A DNA stretch of 64,000 nucleotides from Acidobacteriota bacterium (GCA_023389035.1 JAEWFC010000004.1:124001-188000), one strand, 5' to 3'. Positions 34,697 through 43,662 are shown, counted from the stretch's first letter. Made by a program: numbers and translations. The notes: generated by a model from the sequence alone, not told the origin.

Positions 34697-35674
34697 ATGC
34701 TAAAAAGAACATCGTTATTAGTCCTCGCCCTCGCATTTGGGGCCCTAAATGTACTTGCTCAGGACGCGCAGCTTCGCAGCCTGGTCGCCGGTCAAAAATA
34801 TACGATCGAAGGGGTAGTAGTTTCCAAGATCGACGAACAGACGTTGGTAGTGAGAGATGCAGTCGGCGTTGATACTCAGGTGGTGATCGCACCGAATGCG
34901 AGCATTAAGAACAACTCTTTCTGGGGCGGCGACAGCTATCCCGTTGGGTCGTTGGTTCGCGGTCTTAACGTTAAGGTCGAAGGTCGTGGTGATACGATCG
35001 GTAACCTAGCCGCTACGAAGGTTCGCTTTGATAAAAGCAACTTGCAGGTCGCTCAGTCGATCGATGCACGTGTTAGCCCTGCTGAAGCACGCCTGACGGC
35101 TGCGGAGCAGAATGCCGAACGTGTTTCGGGTCAGATCGATGAGCTGATGGCCATCTCAAATGCTGCACGCGGTGGAGCGAAAGCAGCGCAGGACACTGCT
35201 GACGCAGCTGTCGCCGGTGTAAACGCAACGAATCAGCGTATCAATGCATTGGACGAGTACGTCGTTCAGTCGACGGCGACTGTTAACTTCCGGGTTAACA
35301 GTTCAGTTCTTTCACCGGAAGCAAAAATGGCGCTTGACGAAGTAGCAGCGACCGCTGTTTCACTTCGCGGCTACACGATCGAAGTAACGGGTTTTGCATC
35401 GTCTGAGGGCAATGCTGCTGCTAACAAGCGTCTCAGCCAGCGACGTGCACAGGCCGTCATCGACTACATGGTCGAGAACCATAACGTGCCGCTTCGCAGG
35501 ATCGGTACATCCTATGGCTTCGGCGAACTGCAGGCTGTCGCCGACAATTCGACTCGCGAAGGCCGCGAAGCCAATCGACGAGTGGAAGTCAAACTTCTTG
35601 TGAGCCGTGGACTTAACCAAAACGTTGAGGTCCGTCAGATCGAAGGCGATACGGATAACAGCGACGAACGTTAA
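34697..35674 (+). CDS. OmpA-family outer-membrane/periplasmic protein with N-terminal OB-like domain
   Basis: I start at ATG 34697, with AGGAGA about 10 bases upstream; the product has 325 residues. A signal peptide (about 1-20) is followed by a beta-rich, DUF5666-like domain (about 30-105), a helical stalk with a short coiled coil (about 115-195) and a C-terminal OmpA domain with L-S-Q-R-R-A-Q-A-V and N-R-R-V-E-V. The Asp that binds diaminopimelate in OmpA (T-D position) is Ser here, though the Arg is kept, so peptidoglycan binding may differ. Confidence 0.88.
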   Translation: MLKRTSLLVLALAFGALNVLAQDAQLRSLVAGQKYTIEGVVVSKIDEQTLVVRDAVGVDTQVVIAPNASIKNNSFWGGDSYPVGSLVRGLNVKVEGRGDTIGNLAATKVRFDKSNLQVAQSIDARVSPAEARLTAAEQNAERVSGQIDELMAISNAARGGAKAAQDTADAAVAGVNATNQRINALDEYVVQSTATVNFRVNSSVLSPEAKMALDEVAATAVSLRGYTIEVTGFASSEGNAAANKRLSQRRAQAVIDYMVENHNVPLRRIGTSYGFGELQAVADNSTREGREANRRVEVKLLVSRGLNQNVEVRQIEGDTDNSDER

Positions 35675-35699
35675 GTTCGGTTCTTAATTTATTCATTTG

Positions 35700-35732
35700 G
35701 CGGGACCGGACATACGTCTGTCCCGCTTTTTT
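35700..35732 (+). terminator. Intrinsic terminator after the OmpA-like gene
   Basis: GCGGGAC and GTCCCGC pair, followed by TTTTTTC, 26 bases after the stop. It separates the OmpA-like gene from the VWFA gene. Confidence 0.88.
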
Positions 35733-35777
35733 CATCAAAGAACGGACGACTATTCCAGCTTGAAGGATGATCTCTCT

Positions 35778-36887
35778 ATGTTTATCGCCAAGGCATACTA
35801 CTCATTACTGCTTCTCACATTTTTTTCTGTTCTTCCGTTATCGATAGACGCCCAGTCGCCAACACCAACCCCAAGGATCAGCGAAGATACCGAGGTGATC
35901 AAGGTTGATTCCCGCCTGATCATGGTTCCGGTTTCAGTGGTCAATTCTAATGGCGATCCGGTGACCGGCCTTTCGGTGAATGATTTCCGAATTTCTGAAG
36001 AGAATCGGTCACAGGAGATCGAAAGTGTTGGATCAGCGGACTCTGTTCCTCTCGAGATAGCGTTGCTGTTTGACGTATCCGCCAGTACCGATGCGATGTT
36101 CAAGTTTCAACAGGAAACTGCGGCTAAGTTTTTGAACGAGGTTATGCGGCCAATGGATCGTGCGACCGTATTCACGGTAGGTGCTAAGCCGGTCTTGGTG
36201 CAGTCTCGCGGAACCGCTGATGCATCGATCGTCAGCGTTCGCTCGATCCAGCCGACAAAGGAACAGACCGCTTTTTATGACTCAGTGGCGGTTGCGACAC
36301 GCCATCTTCGCGATAACGCACCTGACGCTGCCAGAAAGGTTATGGTTGTCATATCCGACGGCGAAGATACAAATAGCGAGGGAGTACTGCGTGCGATCTG
36401 GGACGCGGAACGAAAGGTAAGCGATAGCGTTCAGGGTGAAAGTCTTAGAACCTTAAGGGTAAAAGCACGTGACGCCGCAAAGACACAGGAGCAGGGCAAG
36501 GTCCTAAAAGTTCTGCAGGGTGCTGATACGGTTTTTTATTCGATCAATCCCGGCGGCAGTTCCTATCAGCTGAACCAGATGAGCCGGTTCGGTCAAGAAA
36601 ATCTCCAGCGCTTCGCGTCGGAAACCGGCGGTACGGCGTTCCTTCCAAAGTTCGGACCGGTGGATACCAAAGATTATTTAACAAACAATAACAACGCCCG
36701 CCGAAACGCTGAGCTTCTTGAAGGCATCTTCAAGCAGCTGGCCAATGAGCTCCGTGCGCAGTATGTAATTCGCTATTATTCGGAAAGCGAATATCCGACC
36801 GGCCGTTTTGTAAAGGTCGATGTAAAGCTTTCCAATCCCGGCTCGAACCGTATCCGAGCTCGCGAAGGTTATTACGTGACGAACTGA
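35778..36887 (+). CDS. Secreted VWFA-related protein of the acidobacterial type
   Basis: I start at ATG 35778 (AAGGA 10 bases upstream); 369 residues. The signal peptide ends near D-A-Q. Then follow V-P-V-S-V-V-N-S-N-G-D-P-V-x-G-L, F-R-I-S-E-E-N and a von Willebrand factor A domain with a MIDAS-like DVSAS and later S-D-G-E-D-T. This matches the VWFA-related domain described mainly from Acidobacteria (TIGR03436). It would be periplasmic or surface-exposed and bind ligands or metal; the partner is unknown. Confidence 0.9.
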   Translation: MFIAKAYYSLLLLTFFSVLPLSIDAQSPTPTPRISEDTEVIKVDSRLIMVPVSVVNSNGDPVTGLSVNDFRISEENRSQEIESVGSADSVPLEIALLFDVSASTDAMFKFQQETAAKFLNEVMRPMDRATVFTVGAKPVLVQSRGTADASIVSVRSIQPTKEQTAFYDSVAVATRHLRDNAPDAARKVMVVISDGEDTNSEGVLRAIWDAERKVSDSVQGESLRTLRVKARDAAKTQEQGKVLKVLQGADTVFYSINPGGSSYQLNQMSRFGQENLQRFASETGGTAFLPKFGPVDTKDYLTNNNNARRNAELLEGIFKQLANELRAQYVIRYYSESEYPTGRFVKVDVKLSNPGSNRIRAREGYYVTN

Positions 36888-36908
36888 GAAAGTCAACAAG
36901 TGTTAATG

Positions 36909-36940
36909 CGGCTGTGGCTAACTTGGTCGCAGCCGTTTGT
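36909..36940 (+). terminator. Probable terminator after the VWFA gene
   Basis: CGGCTGTG and CGCAGCCG pair with one G-T wobble and are followed by TTTGTATTTG. The T-rich part coincides with the nadE-tail repeat copy. Confidence 0.65.
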
Positions 36941-37022
36941 ATTTGTGAGTGACCGGACGCCGACGTCCGACGCCGATCGCATTCTTGGATATTATGAGGG
37001 TGTTGCCGGCGGCTGACGGCGT
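36933..37022 (-). pseudogene. Decayed duplicate of the nadE 3' end (direct repeat copy A)
   Basis: These 90 bases repeat 38529-38616. The first 66 bp are identical; the rest has two substitutions and a two-base insertion that shifts the nadE frame. It encodes only a broken NAD-synthetase C-terminus (G-V-G-R-R-R-P-V-T-H-K-Y-K in the intact part). It lies just beyond the 3' end of the WD40-like gene. Confidence 0.88.
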
Positions 37023-37041
37023 GGGAGAGGCCGGATGGTAC

Positions 37042-38457
37042 TCAGTGGCCGAGGGCATCGCTTCTTTTCCAGATATAGAACGACCTGCCGTCGCCCCCGC
37101 GACCGACAACATATCGCCCGCCGTTCGCCCAAGATGCTCCCGAGAGCCCATCGTCCTTGTTCGGATCCTTTTCGGTATTCTTTATTCGTTCGGGTGTTAC
37201 AAGTCTCTGCAAGATTTCACCGGTCGAGCCGTCGGCTATACGAATCTGCTTGTCACTTGAAATAAGGAGATATCTCTGCTCTTCATCGAAACGCAAAACG
37301 TCGAAATCACGATAGTTGGTCGAAATCGGGTCAAGTTCGGTCTTGCAGACGAGGTTTAAGCTAAATAGTGGCTTTTCCGCGGGTGGGGCAAAAATCAGAG
37401 CCTCTTCGCAGTTATCTACGACTATTCGATCACCGATCGAGGTAACCGTAATCATATGGCCGCTTCGGCCTGAACCGAAAGAAAGCGGCAAGTTGAACAG
37501 CACGTCTCCTGACTCAATATCGCGGGCTTCGATCGACTTACCGCGACGCAGCAATAGCACATTTCCATCATCGCCATATCCGGAAATTTCGATCTGGCGT
37601 TCCTTACCGACGCGCTCGATCACTGCAATCGGGCTGCCCTTTCGCATAGGTGCCCAGACGGCCACACGAGCTTCGCCGAGACTTGCGGCCAGGTAACGGC
37701 CGTCCCCACCGATAGCTCTTCCTGCGCTCCAGATGTATGGCGAGCGCCCATCCACGACGAGTTTATGAACGCGTCTTCCCGTTTCCGTATCAATCACTGC
37801 GGTCTCAGTCTCAGCGATCAGCGGGCAGAGTAGGCACGTCGTATCTGTCTGTCTCGAATATACGAAATGCATTCCATTATCTACGAGCCTCGCCAGTCCT
37901 AATGACCCTTTGATCAGACTACATACCCTCATTTCAAATGTTTGACCGTCCCAAAAACAGACCTCAGTGCGTTTAAGGTTGTACCTACCGCTATAGGTAA
38001 CCATCACCCGCCCGTCTTGACTCCACTCAGCTTCCCGCACCGACTCAGTTGGCCTTTCAAGCACCTTTACAACTGAGCCATCTTCAAGATCGATCACCCG
38101 TGCACTGACCTTTTTTTCTCGTCGTAAAAGTCGGAACGAAAAGCTGTCAGTCAAAATCGCCCGCCGGCCATCGGGTGAGAACGAAATTAATGCGTCCCAT
38201 TTCTCTGCCCCCGGGAATTTGTGTTGAGCGTCGAGTTTCAACTTGCCGGTCGCGAGGTCCCAGTGCCGGATCGACGCCGACCCGACCGCGATCAACGTTC
38301 CGTCCTCCCTTAAATTGCTCGCAATCACTTGATCCTTCGAATTGTCGAAGCTGAGTTTGTAGAGAAACTGGAATGGCTCTTGAGCACTTGCAGACCCAGC
38401 AAAAAGCAGGGCGTAGAGTAAGACACAATACCGAAACATGCCTATACAGTATCGCAA
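37042..38457 (-). CDS. Secreted WD40-like repeat protein
   Basis: The 471-residue product (or 465 from a second Met) has a signal peptide ending near G-S-A-S-A-Q. The rest has WD40-like repeats (I-R-H-W-D-L-A-T-G-K-L, F-S-P-D-G-R-R, V-C-F-W-D-G, D-I-E-S-G-D-V-L-F and F-Y-I-W-K), probably one propeller. No enzymatic motif is seen. It is bracketed by two copies of the nadE 3' end, so this gene may have arrived by insertion. Confidence 0.78.
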   Translation of the reverse strand: MRYCIGMFRYCVLLYALLFAGSASAQEPFQFLYKLSFDNSKDQVIASNLREDGTLIAVGSASIRHWDLATGKLKLDAQHKFPGAEKWDALISFSPDGRRAILTDSFSFRLLRREKKVSARVIDLEDGSVVKVLERPTESVREAEWSQDGRVMVTYSGRYNLKRTEVCFWDGQTFEMRVCSLIKGSLGLARLVDNGMHFVYSRQTDTTCLLCPLIAETETAVIDTETGRRVHKLVVDGRSPYIWSAGRAIGGDGRYLAASLGEARVAVWAPMRKGSPIAVIERVGKERQIEISGYGDDGNVLLLRRGKSIEARDIESGDVLFNLPLSFGSGRSGHMITVTSIGDRIVVDNCEEALIFAPPAEKPLFSLNLVCKTELDPISTNYRDFDVLRFDEEQRYLLISSDKQIRIADGSTGEILQRLVTPERIKNTEKDPNKDDGLSGASWANGGRYVVGRGGDGRSFYIWKRSDALGH

Positions 38458-38482
38458 TCGATATTAGATAGTTACCGAGATA

Positions 38483-38503
38483 TGACACTTTGCCAGAGTG
38501 TCA
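38483..38503. other. TGACACT-N7-AGTGTCA inverted repeat between nadE and the WD40-like gene
   Basis: The arms match perfectly over seven bases. No T-run follows on either strand. It stands 26 bases upstream of the WD40-like start on the - strand, so it could be an operator or a weak terminator stem for nadE. Confidence 0.45.
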
Positions 38504-38516
38504 CACTGCGGCGGTC

Positions 38517-40184
38517 TTAGCCTTGAATCCGTTTGTATTTGTGAGTGACCGGACGCCGACGTCCGACGCCGATCGCATTCTTGGATATTATGAGTGTTGG
38601 CGGCAGCTGACGGCGTTTGAACTCGTTGGACGGATGCTCGACCTTGTTAAGGATCGAGTACGTTAGATCAGCGTCATTTCCGGCCGCGATTATCTCGGCC
38701 GGCGACGCCTTCTGTTCAAAGTACATCTGCAGCACCGGATCCATCAGCTCGTACGGCGGCAAACTGTCTTGGTCAAATTGATTCGGAGCAAGTTCCGCTG
38801 ACGGCTTTTTCTCGATGATGACGTTTGGGATCAGCTCTCTGCCGGCCGCCCGATTAATTTGCCGAGCAAGTTCCCATGCCTCAGTTTTAAGCACGTCACC
38901 TAAAACCGCGAGCCCACCGTTCGTATCGCCGTAGAGCGTGCAATACCCGACTGCTAGTTCAGATTTGTTCCCTGTAGACAGCACAAGCCGTCCCTCAGAA
39001 TTCGAGATCGCCATCAGGATCACACCACGGATCCGTGACTGCATATTCTCGGCCGCTAGTGATTCACCACCGCGTGTCGGCTTGTCCAATCCCATCTGCT
39101 TCAACAGCACCTCGAAAGTGGTACTAATGGGCTCTATACGGCTTTCGCATCCCAGGTTCGTGACTAACTTGAGGGAATCATCCACGCTTCCCTCCGAAGA
39201 GAAGGGCGAGGGCATAAGAACGCACAACAAATTCTCGGGCCCAAGAGCCTCCGCGGCAAGAGCTGCGACCAAAGCAGAATCGAGCCCGCCCGAGAGCCCG
39301 AGGACTGCCCTCTTGAAACCGTTCTTCGATGCATAATCGCGAATTCCCAATACTAACGCCCGTCGTATCGATTCGATCTCGTCGCCGGTGATACCTCGAG
39401 CGTCGGGTTTTCTGACGTCGAGCTCCACGGTCTCTACAAATTCCTCGAATGCGGCCGCCTGCAGGATTATGTCGCCTTCTTCATCCGCTATTAGGCTGGC
39501 TCCGTCAAATATTATCCCGTCGTTACCGCCGACAAGATTCACGAATACGATCGGTATCTTGTTCTTTCCGGCACGATGAGCGACCATGTCGCAACGGAGC
39601 CGGATCTTCCCTTTGTTGTACGGTGAGGCGTTTACAGACACGACTATGTCAGCACCGGCTGCTATCACATCATCGGTCGGATCCGTTACATATAGCCGGT
39701 CCCGCCAAAATGTTTTGTCATTCCAAAAGTCCTCGCAAACGACCACACCGATCTTCACGCTATTTATTTCGAAGATACGACTCCTTGTACCATCGTTTGG
39801 CTCAAAGTATCGTGGATCGTCGAAAACATCGTATTCCGGAAGTAGCGTCTTGTCTGAGAACCCGAGAAGCTTTCTGTCGTGGATGATCGCGGCAGAATTG
39901 AATAATCGCCGGCCGTCGTTGTCGTCATTAGGGCGGATCGTCCCAATAATGGCGGTGATGCCTGAGGTGTGCGGAACGATACGCTGGAGAGGATCCAATG
40001 AAGAGCTTATGATATCGCGATCTTGAAACCAGTCCTGCGAGGTATATCCATGTATCGCGACTTCCGGGAAAACGATCAGGTCTGAGCGATCGGCCCGAGC
40101 CTGTTCTATCGCCGCAATTATCTTAGCGACGTTTCCGTCGATATCGCCGTTCGTGGTGTTGATCTGCCCGATGGTTACCCGCAT
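38517..40184 (-). CDS. nadE: Glutamine-dependent NAD+ synthetase
   Basis: This roughly 555-residue enzyme makes NAD from deamido-NAD, glutamine and ATP. The N-terminal amidase domain carries the Glu (VFPEVAIHG), Lys (K-T-L-L-P-E-Y) and Cys (V-V-C-E-D-F-W) triad. The C-terminal synthetase has the P-loop LSGGLDSALVAALA and STGNKSELAVGY. I chose ATG 40184, a usual N-terminus (M-R-V-T-I-G-Q-I-N); a TTG at 40202 would overlap the stop of the upstream gene. Its last 88 bp are duplicated at 36933-37022. Confidence 0.95.
   Translation of the reverse strand: MRVTIGQINTTNGDIDGNVAKIIAAIEQARADRSDLIVFPEVAIHGYTSQDWFQDRDIISSSLDPLQRIVPHTSGITAIIGTIRPNDDNDGRRLFNSAAIIHDRKLLGFSDKTLLPEYDVFDDPRYFEPNDGTRSRIFEINSVKIGVVVCEDFWNDKTFWRDRLYVTDPTDDVIAAGADIVVSVNASPYNKGKIRLRCDMVAHRAGKNKIPIVFVNLVGGNDGIIFDGASLIADEEGDIILQAAAFEEFVETVELDVRKPDARGITGDEIESIRRALVLGIRDYASKNGFKRAVLGLSGGLDSALVAALAAEALGPENLLCVLMPSPFSSEGSVDDSLKLVTNLGCESRIEPISTTFEVLLKQMGLDKPTRGGESLAAENMQSRIRGVILMAISNSEGRLVLSTGNKSELAVGYCTLYGDTNGGLAVLGDVLKTEAWELARQINRAAGRELIPNVIIEKKPSAELAPNQFDQDSLPPYELMDPVLQMYFEQKASPAEIIAAGNDADLTYSILNKVEHPSNEFKRRQLPPTLIISKNAIGVGRRRPVTHKYKRIQG
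38529..38616 (-). repeat. nadE 3'-end direct repeat copy B (intact)
   Basis: This copy encodes the functional nadE C-terminus, with K-R-R-Q-L-P-P-T-L-I-I-S and G-R-R-R-P-V-T-H-K-Y-K. It matches 36933-37022 over 66 identical bases, then 22 bases with two mismatches and a two-base gap. The unit includes the short palindrome GGACG-N4-CGTCC. Confidence 0.9.
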
Positions 40185-40198
40185 CACGCTCTTGTGGA

Positions 40199-41029
40199 TC
40201 AAATACTTTTTGAGTCCGGGCCTTCCACCGCCTCAAAAGATCCCGAGCCCTTTTTCACCATCGTTAGGCGATTGCCGCGGTCATTGTATTTCACCTCATC
40301 CATGATGTTATAGATGAAGAGAACGCCGCGGCCTGAGGTCTTAAATAGGTTCTGCGGATCGAGCGGGTCCGGAATGGAGTTCACATCAAAGCCTTCGCCT
40401 TCATCTTCAATAGTAAAACGTGCTTCCTTCTTTGAAACTTCCGCGCTGATCCGCACAAGTTTGTGCGTGTCAAACTTATTGCCGTGTTTGACCGCATTGA
40501 CGAACGCTTCATCAAGGGCCACGAAGAGATTAGATTGCTCGGGACTCACGACTCCCAATTTCTCGACACGCTTCATCAGATAATCAAGCACGATGTGCAT
40601 CAAGGAGAGGGCGCTTGGAAGGTCAAATTCGATGTATTCGTGCAGGTCCTGCACCAGGTCGACCTTATCGACAAATCTGATCTTGTAATCGAGGATCGTC
40701 GCGACAAAGCTTCTTAGCTCTTCCTCATCGAATTCGTCTCGCCTGAAATTCGAAGCGCATAGTTTAAACGCCTTGATATGGTCGTTTGGTTGAACGTCAA
40801 TAGGGTCCGGAAGACATGTCGGGGCGGCTCCGTTCAGCGAGGGTGCAGGCCGTGTTGAATCGACATCGAGATCGCTGATCACGATATCAAACGACTCAAT
40901 ATTCTCGATCGCTAGAGCGTCGGCACGGTTCTCAACGATCTTAATAAGATGACCGGTCTCGGTGAACACCTCTTCGAGAGATGTAGCGAGGTCGTCGTGG
41001 TCGTCAACTATCAAGATTCGTCTTTGCAT
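40199..41029 (-). CDS. Response-regulator receiver fused to an RsbW-like HATPase domain
   Basis: The 276-residue protein has an N-terminal receiver-like domain with D9/D10 and D53 (I-S-D-L-D), but the region normally holding the conserved Thr and Lys is altered (residues 56-100). A C-terminal HATPase_c_2 domain follows, with N-box EAFVNAVKHG (174-183), D-E-G-E-G-F-D (209-215) and G-R-G-V-L-F-I. RsbW-like domains bind anti-anti-sigma factors or act as switch kinases. No sigma factor or phosphatase is next to it. nadE follows directly. Confidence 0.85.
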   Translation of the reverse strand: MQRRILIVDDHDDLATSLEEVFTETGHLIKIVENRADALAIENIESFDIVISDLDVDSTRPAPSLNGAAPTCLPDPIDVQPNDHIKAFKLCASNFRRDEFDEEELRSFVATILDYKIRFVDKVDLVQDLHEYIEFDLPSALSLMHIVLDYLMKRVEKLGVVSPEQSNLFVALDEAFVNAVKHGNKFDTHKLVRISAEVSKKEARFTIEDEGEGFDVNSIPDPLDPQNLFKTSGRGVLFIYNIMDEVKYNDRGNRLTMVKKGSGSFEAVEGPDSKSI

Positions 41030-41116
41030 TTTGAGCAGGAACTACCAGTGAGCCTTACGAAATGAGATATGAGCTTGTTGCAAATAATACCCTAAGTTGT
41101 TACTTATTTTCTATTC

Positions 41117-41833
41117 GTGACCGATCGATTTAACAAAGCATTCGAGTTCGGGCCGCTGGACAGATTCACACTGAAACAGCGGCTTATTATTCGATTGGCG
41201 GGATTCGTTGGATATGTAGCCGTCAAGATCATCGGTTCGACGCTCCGTTTCGAAACCACTGGCTGGGAAAATTTCACTTCAATTGTCGATAACGACAAGC
41301 TGCCCATCTACTCGTTCTGGCACGATCGGATCATCGCAGGTACTTACTTTTTCCGCGGCCGAAAGATCATTGTCTTGTCATCATCCAGCTTCGACAGCGA
41401 GTACACAGCTCGGTGTATCCAGCGTCTTGGATTCGGCATTATTAAGGGATCATCAACCCGCGGCGGCATTCAGGCTCTCGTTGGAATGATCCGATTGATG
41501 AAAGAGGGACACGCGATGGCATTCACGATCGATGGCCCGAAAGGCCCTCGCTACGAAGCAAAAGCCGGGCCTGTCGTGCTCGCAAAGAAGACCAGCAATC
41601 CGCTAATGCCCTTCGTGATTGAGTGCGACCGCTACTGGACAGTAAAGAGTTGGGACCGGCTGCAGATCCCGAAACCGTTTGCCCGAGCAAACGTCATCAT
41701 CGGCGAGCCGATCTATGTACCAGCCGATGCCCGGGATGAACAGCTCGAATCAAAACGGGTTGAGCTCCAGCGCTCGCTCGATGGTCTGGTCAAAGCGGGC
41801 GAGGTTTGGCGTGCGGGGCTTAAGGCAGACTGA
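41117..41833 (+). CDS. DUF374 family lysophospholipid acyltransferase-like protein
   Basis: The 238-residue protein matches DUF374, acyltransferase-like proteins: P-I-Y-S-F-W-H-D-R with the H-x4-D-like active site, S-S-S-F-D-S-E, R-G-G-I-Q-A-L, T-I-D-G-P-K-G-P-R-Y. One N-terminal hydrophobic segment suggests membrane association. Lipid A or phospholipid acylation is likely. It starts with GTG and overlaps the convergent ctaA by 14 bases at its 3' end. Confidence 0.88.
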   Translation: MTDRFNKAFEFGPLDRFTLKQRLIIRLAGFVGYVAVKIIGSTLRFETTGWENFTSIVDNDKLPIYSFWHDRIIAGTYFFRGRKIIVLSSSSFDSEYTARCIQRLGFGIIKGSSTRGGIQALVGMIRLMKEGHAMAFTIDGPKGPRYEAKAGPVVLAKKTSNPLMPFVIECDRYWTVKSWDRLQIPKPFARANVIIGEPIYVPADARDEQLESKRVELQRSLDGLVKAGEVWRAGLKAD

Positions 41834-42779
41834 CCCGACCGTGATCGTTGTCGAGAACGCTCGCCGCAAGCAAGATAAAGGCAACCCAAACTGCATCGGC
41901 GAGCAGCAGATGCCCCAGCTGCATCACGATGGGTCCAAGTGTGAGTAGCGTCGCGGCTCCGAAGGCGACCTGGATCATCACTAAAGAAGATACCCATTTA
42001 GACCATCTCACCACCGCCGCATTTTCAGCGAACTTCCGCCGAAAGTGACCGGCAATGAATATTAGATAGACCGCCGTGAAGATCGATAGGAGCGGGTGAC
42101 TCAGCCGCAGTCGCAGAATGGCGTTCGAGGATTCGGAAAAGTCCTTCGATATACCTTCGGCGATCGACCCTGACGGAAAAAGCATGTTACTAAGCGCTGC
42201 CAGCGATCCGCTCATTCCCACAAGTAGAAGCGCTGCCACTCCCACCGCGATCAGGGCAAGCGGCAAAGCACGGCCCCGCATCGAAAATCGTCGTTCGCCC
42301 GTCGCGAACCAAACCGTCAGAGTCAGGAACGCTAGCAATATGAACGTATTCACAAGATGTCCGATGGCCCAGAAAGGCCTTTCCTGAGTAACCGCTTCAG
42401 CAGTATTTCCGGTCAATACAAGGCCGGCCCCGACCGCCGCTTCAGTGAATACAAAAAAGAACGAACCGATGGTCGCTATCAGTATTTGAAAGGTCTGCCG
42501 ATCCCGCGATCGATACCATATCCGGATCGCCCACAGAAGCAGTACCAACATGACCAGGCCGTCGATCGCCGTCGAAATTCGGTGCGAGAATTCGATCACG
42601 GTCTTGAATTCCGGGGCCGATGGGATCAACTCGCCATTACAGGTGAGCCAGTACTGTCCACATCCGTCGCCAGACTTGGACGCCCGCAAAAAGACTCCCC
42701 AAAGGATGACCAGCACATTGAAAAGCAACGCGAAGATCGCGTACTTTGCGAAAGCGGTGGTTTTCTGCGTCGGGCTCAT
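41820..42779 (-). CDS. ctaA: COX15/CtaA-family haem A synthase
   Basis: The 319-residue protein has eight hydrophobic segments and the CtaA-like features: G-V-F-L-R-A-S-K-S-G-D-G-C near the N-terminus, E-F-S-H-R-I-S-T (haem His), H-L-V-N-T-F-I-L-L, R-L-S-H-P-L-L-S-I and Q-L-G-H-L-L-L-A-D. It oxidises haem O to haem A for cytochrome oxidase. No other oxidase genes are in the window. Its end overlaps the DUF374 gene by 14 bases. Confidence 0.92.
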   Translation of the reverse strand: MSPTQKTTAFAKYAIFALLFNVLVILWGVFLRASKSGDGCGQYWLTCNGELIPSAPEFKTVIEFSHRISTAIDGLVMLVLLLWAIRIWYRSRDRQTFQILIATIGSFFFVFTEAAVGAGLVLTGNTAEAVTQERPFWAIGHLVNTFILLAFLTLTVWFATGERRFSMRGRALPLALIAVGVAALLLVGMSGSLAALSNMLFPSGSIAEGISKDFSESSNAILRLRLSHPLLSIFTAVYLIFIAGHFRRKFAENAAVVRWSKWVSSLVMIQVAFGAATLLTLGPIVMQLGHLLLADAVWVAFILLAASVLDNDHGRVSLP

Positions 42780-42921
42780 CTGATAAATTTTAACGAGATA
42801 AGAATATCATCGCAGCGAGTGGCTCAATAATCTGTAAAGATTGGTTAGCCTTTACAGCACAAAGACGGCCTTTCACTTTTCAGACAATGTCGATCCTCCA
42901 GCCACAAAATCCCTGCGTTGT

Positions 42922-43662
42922 ATGAAGAAGCGTATCGACATCCTGCTCGTCGATCGCGGTCTCGCGGTCTCGCGCGCAAAGGCACAAGCCCTGGTTATGT
43001 CGGGTGTCGTCCTGGTTAACGAACGACGCGTGGAAAAAGTCTCAGAGGCCTTTATAGAGGATGCCGTCATCCGGATCAAGGGTGATAGCCCGGCGTCGAA
43101 ATACGTTGGCCGCGGCGGATTAAAGCTGGAAAGGGCTTTAGAAGAGTTCGCGATCGATCCGACCGGATACATATGTATCGACATAGGCTCCTCGACGGGC
43201 GGCTTTACAGATTGTCTTCTGCAGCATGGAGCGGCAAAGGTCGTGGCCCTCGATGTAGGAACCAACCAACTCGATTGGAAATTACGCAGCGATGAACGTG
43301 TCGAAGTGCGCGAACGCGTGAATGCCCGAGAGTTGCAGCCGGCGGATTTCGACGTCGCTTTCGATCTACTTGTGATGGATGTCTCGTTCATTTCTGTTAC
43401 CAAACTGCTGGCAGTAGCAAAAAGCCTGCTAAAAAACAGCGGTCGCATGATCGTCCTTATCAAGCCCCAGTTCGAGGTCGGCCGCGGCGAAGTGGGCAAA
43501 GGCGGCATCGTTCGTGAGCCCGAGAAACATGAGCGGGTTGTTCGGGAGGTGAATGATTTCGCCTCGTCGATCGGCCTTAGGCTCGGTGGCTTGATCGAAT
43601 CCCCTATACTCGGCTCCGAAGGAAATAAGGAGTTTCTAGCGCTATATGAAAAGGCCGCCTGA
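42922..43662 (+). CDS. tlyA: TlyA family rRNA methyltransferase (S4 + FtsJ-like)
   Basis: I start at ATG 42922; 246 residues. An N-terminal S4 RNA-binding domain (R-I-D-I-L-L-V-D-R-G-L-A-x-S-R-A-K-A) is followed by a methyltransferase with C-I-D-I-G-S-S-T-G-G-F-T-D and later K-P-Q-F-E-V-G. TlyA 2'-O-methylates 16S/23S rRNA (C1409/C1920 in mycobacteria); capreomycin susceptibility depends on it there. The C-terminal 17 bases overlap the DUF5522 gene in another frame. Confidence 0.94.
   Translation: MKKRIDILLVDRGLAVSRAKAQALVMSGVVLVNERRVEKVSEAFIEDAVIRIKGDSPASKYVGRGGLKLERALEEFAIDPTGYICIDIGSSTGGFTDCLLQHGAAKVVALDVGTNQLDWKLRSDERVEVRERVNARELQPADFDVAFDLLVMDVSFISVTKLLAVAKSLLKNSGRMIVLIKPQFEVGRGEVGKGGIVREPEKHERVVREVNDFASSIGLRLGGLIESPILGSEGNKEFLALYEKAA

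Noticed and set aside
36918..37151. 78-codon - strand frame that ends with the NAD synthetase tail
   Set aside because: The start lies inside the WD40-like coding region and the tail is out of the normal nadE frame. It is the remnant copy of the repeat, not a gene.
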